Assembly: GCA_902728285.1 (NCBI GenBank) | Contig: CACVBU010000017.1 | Location: 987,869-1,051,868 of the forward strand | Source: Clytia hemisphaerica | Taxonomy: Eukaryota; Cnidaria; Hydrozoa; Leptothecata; Clytiidae | DNA: 64,000 nucleotides | Reading direction: 5' to 3' | Part shown: piece by piece, positions 61,548 through 64,000 of the stretch | Layout: each line of letters opens with the position of its first letter | Numbering within the stretch: the first letter of the stretch is position 1 | The notes under the pieces: generated by a model | Seen by the model: the letters and a program-made list of their open reading frames with translations, nothing else | What the model was told of the DNA's origin: nothing | Databases searched by the model: none | Made by a program: the position numbers and the translations under genes

Positions 61548-61735
61548 TGTCAATCGAACGAATCGAACGCAGAATCAATTGAACGCAATCGAACGCAATC
61601 GAATGATAGAAATTCGATTGCCGAACGCAATCGAATGCCAATCGAATATTACCACGATTTTCTCGATTGATTCAATTGCGTCGATTGATCCGATTGTGTT
61701 CGATTGATTCGATTGATTCGACTGCGTTCGGTTTG
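61548..61735. repeat. short-word repeat of CAATCGAA / TTCGATTG in both orientations
   Basis: The first half carries CGAACGCAATCGAA-type words and the second half the complement (TCGATTGATTCGATTG), giving an inverted arrangement centred near 61655. It lies immediately upstream of the 5'-truncated LINE. Confidence 0.7.
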
Positions 61736-61789
61736 CTTATGCATTTGACTGGTTCAACTAATTGATTCTGTTGATTAACGTAGCATTCA

Positions 61790-64000
61790 CATTTGAATTT
61801 TGATAATCAATTCGGAGAAACTGAAGAACGTAACTTAATAAGCAAATTTGACCTCTACAACTTCCAAAGTGATGAAATTGACTGGGAAATTATTAACAAA
61901 GAATTAACAGACATTAATTGGTCTCAAGAACTGGACACAAATCTATATGACCCAAATCGTCATTATGCAAACTTCCTTGAAAAATGTCTTCTGATTGTGA
62001 AAAAGCATTTGCCAAAGAGAAAACCTCCAAAAAAATTTTCAAAGATTCCAAGAGATCGTCGTATTCTTATGAGAAAACGTAAAAGACTCTCCAAAAAGAA
62101 TTTCAAAACCAATAAAACAAATCAGAAACTAATTGACATTGAACTGATGCTACAACAATCCCACAAAAATGAACGCGATAAAGCAGAGCTGGATGCCTCA
62201 CTGAAAATCAAAAGCAATCCTAAATACTTCTACTCCTATGCAAAAAGATTCTCAAAAACTAAACCTAAAGTTGGCCCACTGAAAAATCCAACCAACAACA
62301 AATTAACATCTGACTCGCAAGAGATGGCAAACATCTTACAAAGGCAATACTGTTCAGTATTTACCACTCCCAAAACAGACTACAGTTTTCTGAATTCAAA
62401 TGAGACAAAAGACTCCTCAACCCTTGAGCACATTACTTTCACAGAAGATGATTTCATCCAACAAATTGACACTATTCCAGCCAACTTGTCAGCCGGACCA
62501 GATGGCTTGCAAGCAAAGTTTTTCAAAATGTGCAAGAAATCACTTTCTAAGCCACTTAAGATGATATGGCAAAACAACTTTGACAAAGGAATCACACCTG
62601 AAATTCTCAAAACAAGCCACATTGCACCAATCTTCAAGAAAGGAGATCAAGGTTTACCAGAGAATTATCGACCTGTTGCCCTGACATCAATTACCACTAA
62701 AATATTTGAGAAAATAGTCAGAGAGAAATTGCAAACCCACCGTGAAGAAAACAACCTATACAATCCAACACAACACGGTTTCAGAACAGGGCGATCTTGC
62801 TTGAGTCAACTATTGGCTCATGTAGAAAGATTGATATCTCACCTACAAAACAATGAAGATGTTGATGTAATCTACCTCGACTTCAGCAAGGCCTTTGACA
62901 AGGTGGACCATCAAATCTTGCTACATAAGCTAAAAATCAATGGAATCAAAGGACAACTATTGAACTGGATACAATCCTTCCTTACTGAGAGATACCAAAA
63001 AGTTTCCATAATCACGTTCCTGTCAGATGAAGCGAAAGTTACAAGCGGAGTTCCACAAGGCTCAGTTCTGGGCCCCCTCTTGTTTGTGGTAATGATTAGT
63101 GACATCAACAAAAAGATTAAACATTCCATCCTCTCATCTTTTGCTGACGACACAAGACATTATGAAGGCAATATCTTGCGCTGCAGATGTAAGTCTGCTT
63201 CAAGATGATCTAGACATTGTCTATGACTGGACATCTATCAACAATATGGAGCTCAATAAAAAAAAGTTTGAACACATTGCATACAGAAAAAATGAACAAC
63301 TGAAAGTACACTCAGTCTACAAATCAGATGTACAGCAGCCAATCGAAATAAAAAGTGCAGTGAAAGACCTGGGTATCCTACTCTCAAACAACCTGTCATA
63401 TGAAATGCACATTCAAACGATCACTGACAGAGTCAAGGGTATAAGTGCCTGGATATACAGAACCTTCAAGTCCAGAGATAAATCAGTAATGATCACTCTT
63501 TGGAAGACATAGGTACTTCATCATCTGGAATACTGCTCCCAGCTATGGTCTCCTACAAAGCGATCCCTGATGCAAGAACTGGAGTATCTGCAAAAATCCT
63601 TTATAAAAGGGATCCAACTTCCACCCAATTTGAATTATTGGGAGAAGCTCAAACACCTCAATATGTACAGTCTCGAGAGAAAACACGAAAGATACCAAAT
63701 TATATATACATGGTGTATAATCGAACAACTGGTGCCAAATTTTAACTATGGTGAAGGGGAAGGCGGTATTATTCATATTACAAACCAACGCCTGGGAAAA
63801 AAATGCCACCCCAAACCAGTGAATACAACGAACAAGAACATTGGAAGAGCTGCCTTTCAGACACCGGCCAAGACTATTCAATGTGTTTACCAAGAAAAAT
63901 ACGTGACAATGACCAAATGTTCAAAAAAATTCCTTCAAAAAACAACTTGATCAATTTCTCCAAGATGTTCCCGACCAGCCACTGCTCCCTGCCTATCTCC
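61790..64000 (+). mobile_element. CR1-like LINE, 5'-truncated, running off the window
   Basis: Second non-LTR element, on the plus strand and distinct in sequence from the one at 876-5252. The endonuclease domain is absent, so it is truncated at about 61790. The 3' end lies beyond the window. Confidence 0.85.
61793..64000 (+). pseudogene. LINE reverse transcriptase, multiple frameshifts
   Basis: The frame 61793-63208 holds the pre-RT linker and most RT motifs: NLSAGPDGLQAKFF, ENYRPVALTSI, YLDFSKAFDKVDH, TSGVPQGSVLGPLLF and FADDTR. Reading shifts near 63165 into LLQDDLDIVYDWTS...AVKDLGILLSNNLSYE, stops at 63512, resumes at 63570 (LEYLQKSFIKGIQLPP), and ends in another frame as KQLDQFLQDVPDQPLLPAYL at the window edge. 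That final motif is typical of CR1/Rex-type ORF2 C-termini. At least three frame breaks make the copy inactive. Confidence 0.85.

Larger units (their letters stand above)
57400..61780. other. intergenic interval
   Basis: No convincing gene. It contains a (TTTG)n stretch at 58913-58947 and a short C/G-rich two-unit repeat at 59425-59535 (AAAAAGTAAGTACCC). There is also a two-copy TGACAAAATATGCACGGC near 60318-60358. Confidence 0.4.

Overview
The window is AT-rich nuclear DNA from an animal. Genes have short GT-AG introns, and many transposable elements lie between and inside them. The best guess at origin is a cnidarian. The evidence is a small cysteine-rich protein ending in a CGPN-F-CCC motif, DUF6589 proteins, GIY-YIG Penelope-like and CR1-like retroelements, and a metazoan-type fused NUP98-NUP96 gene. 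The species cannot be named from sequence alone.

Layout. 1-7541: a multi-exon DUF6589 gene (+), with a near full-length CR1-like LINE (876-5252, antisense) in its middle. 8434-10560: a RecQ-like DEAD/H helicase (-) with one intron and one homopolymer-linked frameshift. 11312-12190: a second, truncated DUF6589 copy (-). About 12250-13575: a 5'-truncated Penelope-like element (-). 13580-14396: the last two exons of a cysteine-rich protein (+). 15149-30422: a NUP98-NUP96 nucleoporin gene (-), read through 27 exons, with the C-terminal half of NUP96 not found. Its GLEBS intron holds a 2.7-kb fold-back element (25651-28362) flanked by a 7-bp duplication. 30500-37400: intergenic DNA with several terminal-inverted-repeat MITEs. 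37443-39074: a cyclin I/G-type gene (+). 39100-45400: about 6 kb without recognisable genes. 45408-57378: a seven-exon gene (-) for a membrane protein with one helix, a tyrosine-rich tail and a C-terminal SH2 domain; its introns hold a piggyBac-like MITE, an inverted MITE pair, a tRNA-type SINE, a minisatellite and a four-copy array of about 0.48-kb units. 57400-61790: intergenic. 61790-64000: a 5'-truncated CR1-like LINE (+) running off the window.

The host genes have no evident joint pathway: nuclear-pore assembly and mRNA export (NUP98-96), a cyclin-box regulator, and tyrosine-phosphate signalling (TM-SH2). Several otherwise conserved reading frames carry single-base frame breaks, some at homopolymers. 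Either the assembly is imperfectly polished, or several of these loci are decaying. The items most worth following are the TM-SH2 gene, the fold-back element inside NUP98, and the DUF6589/RecQ gene cluster.
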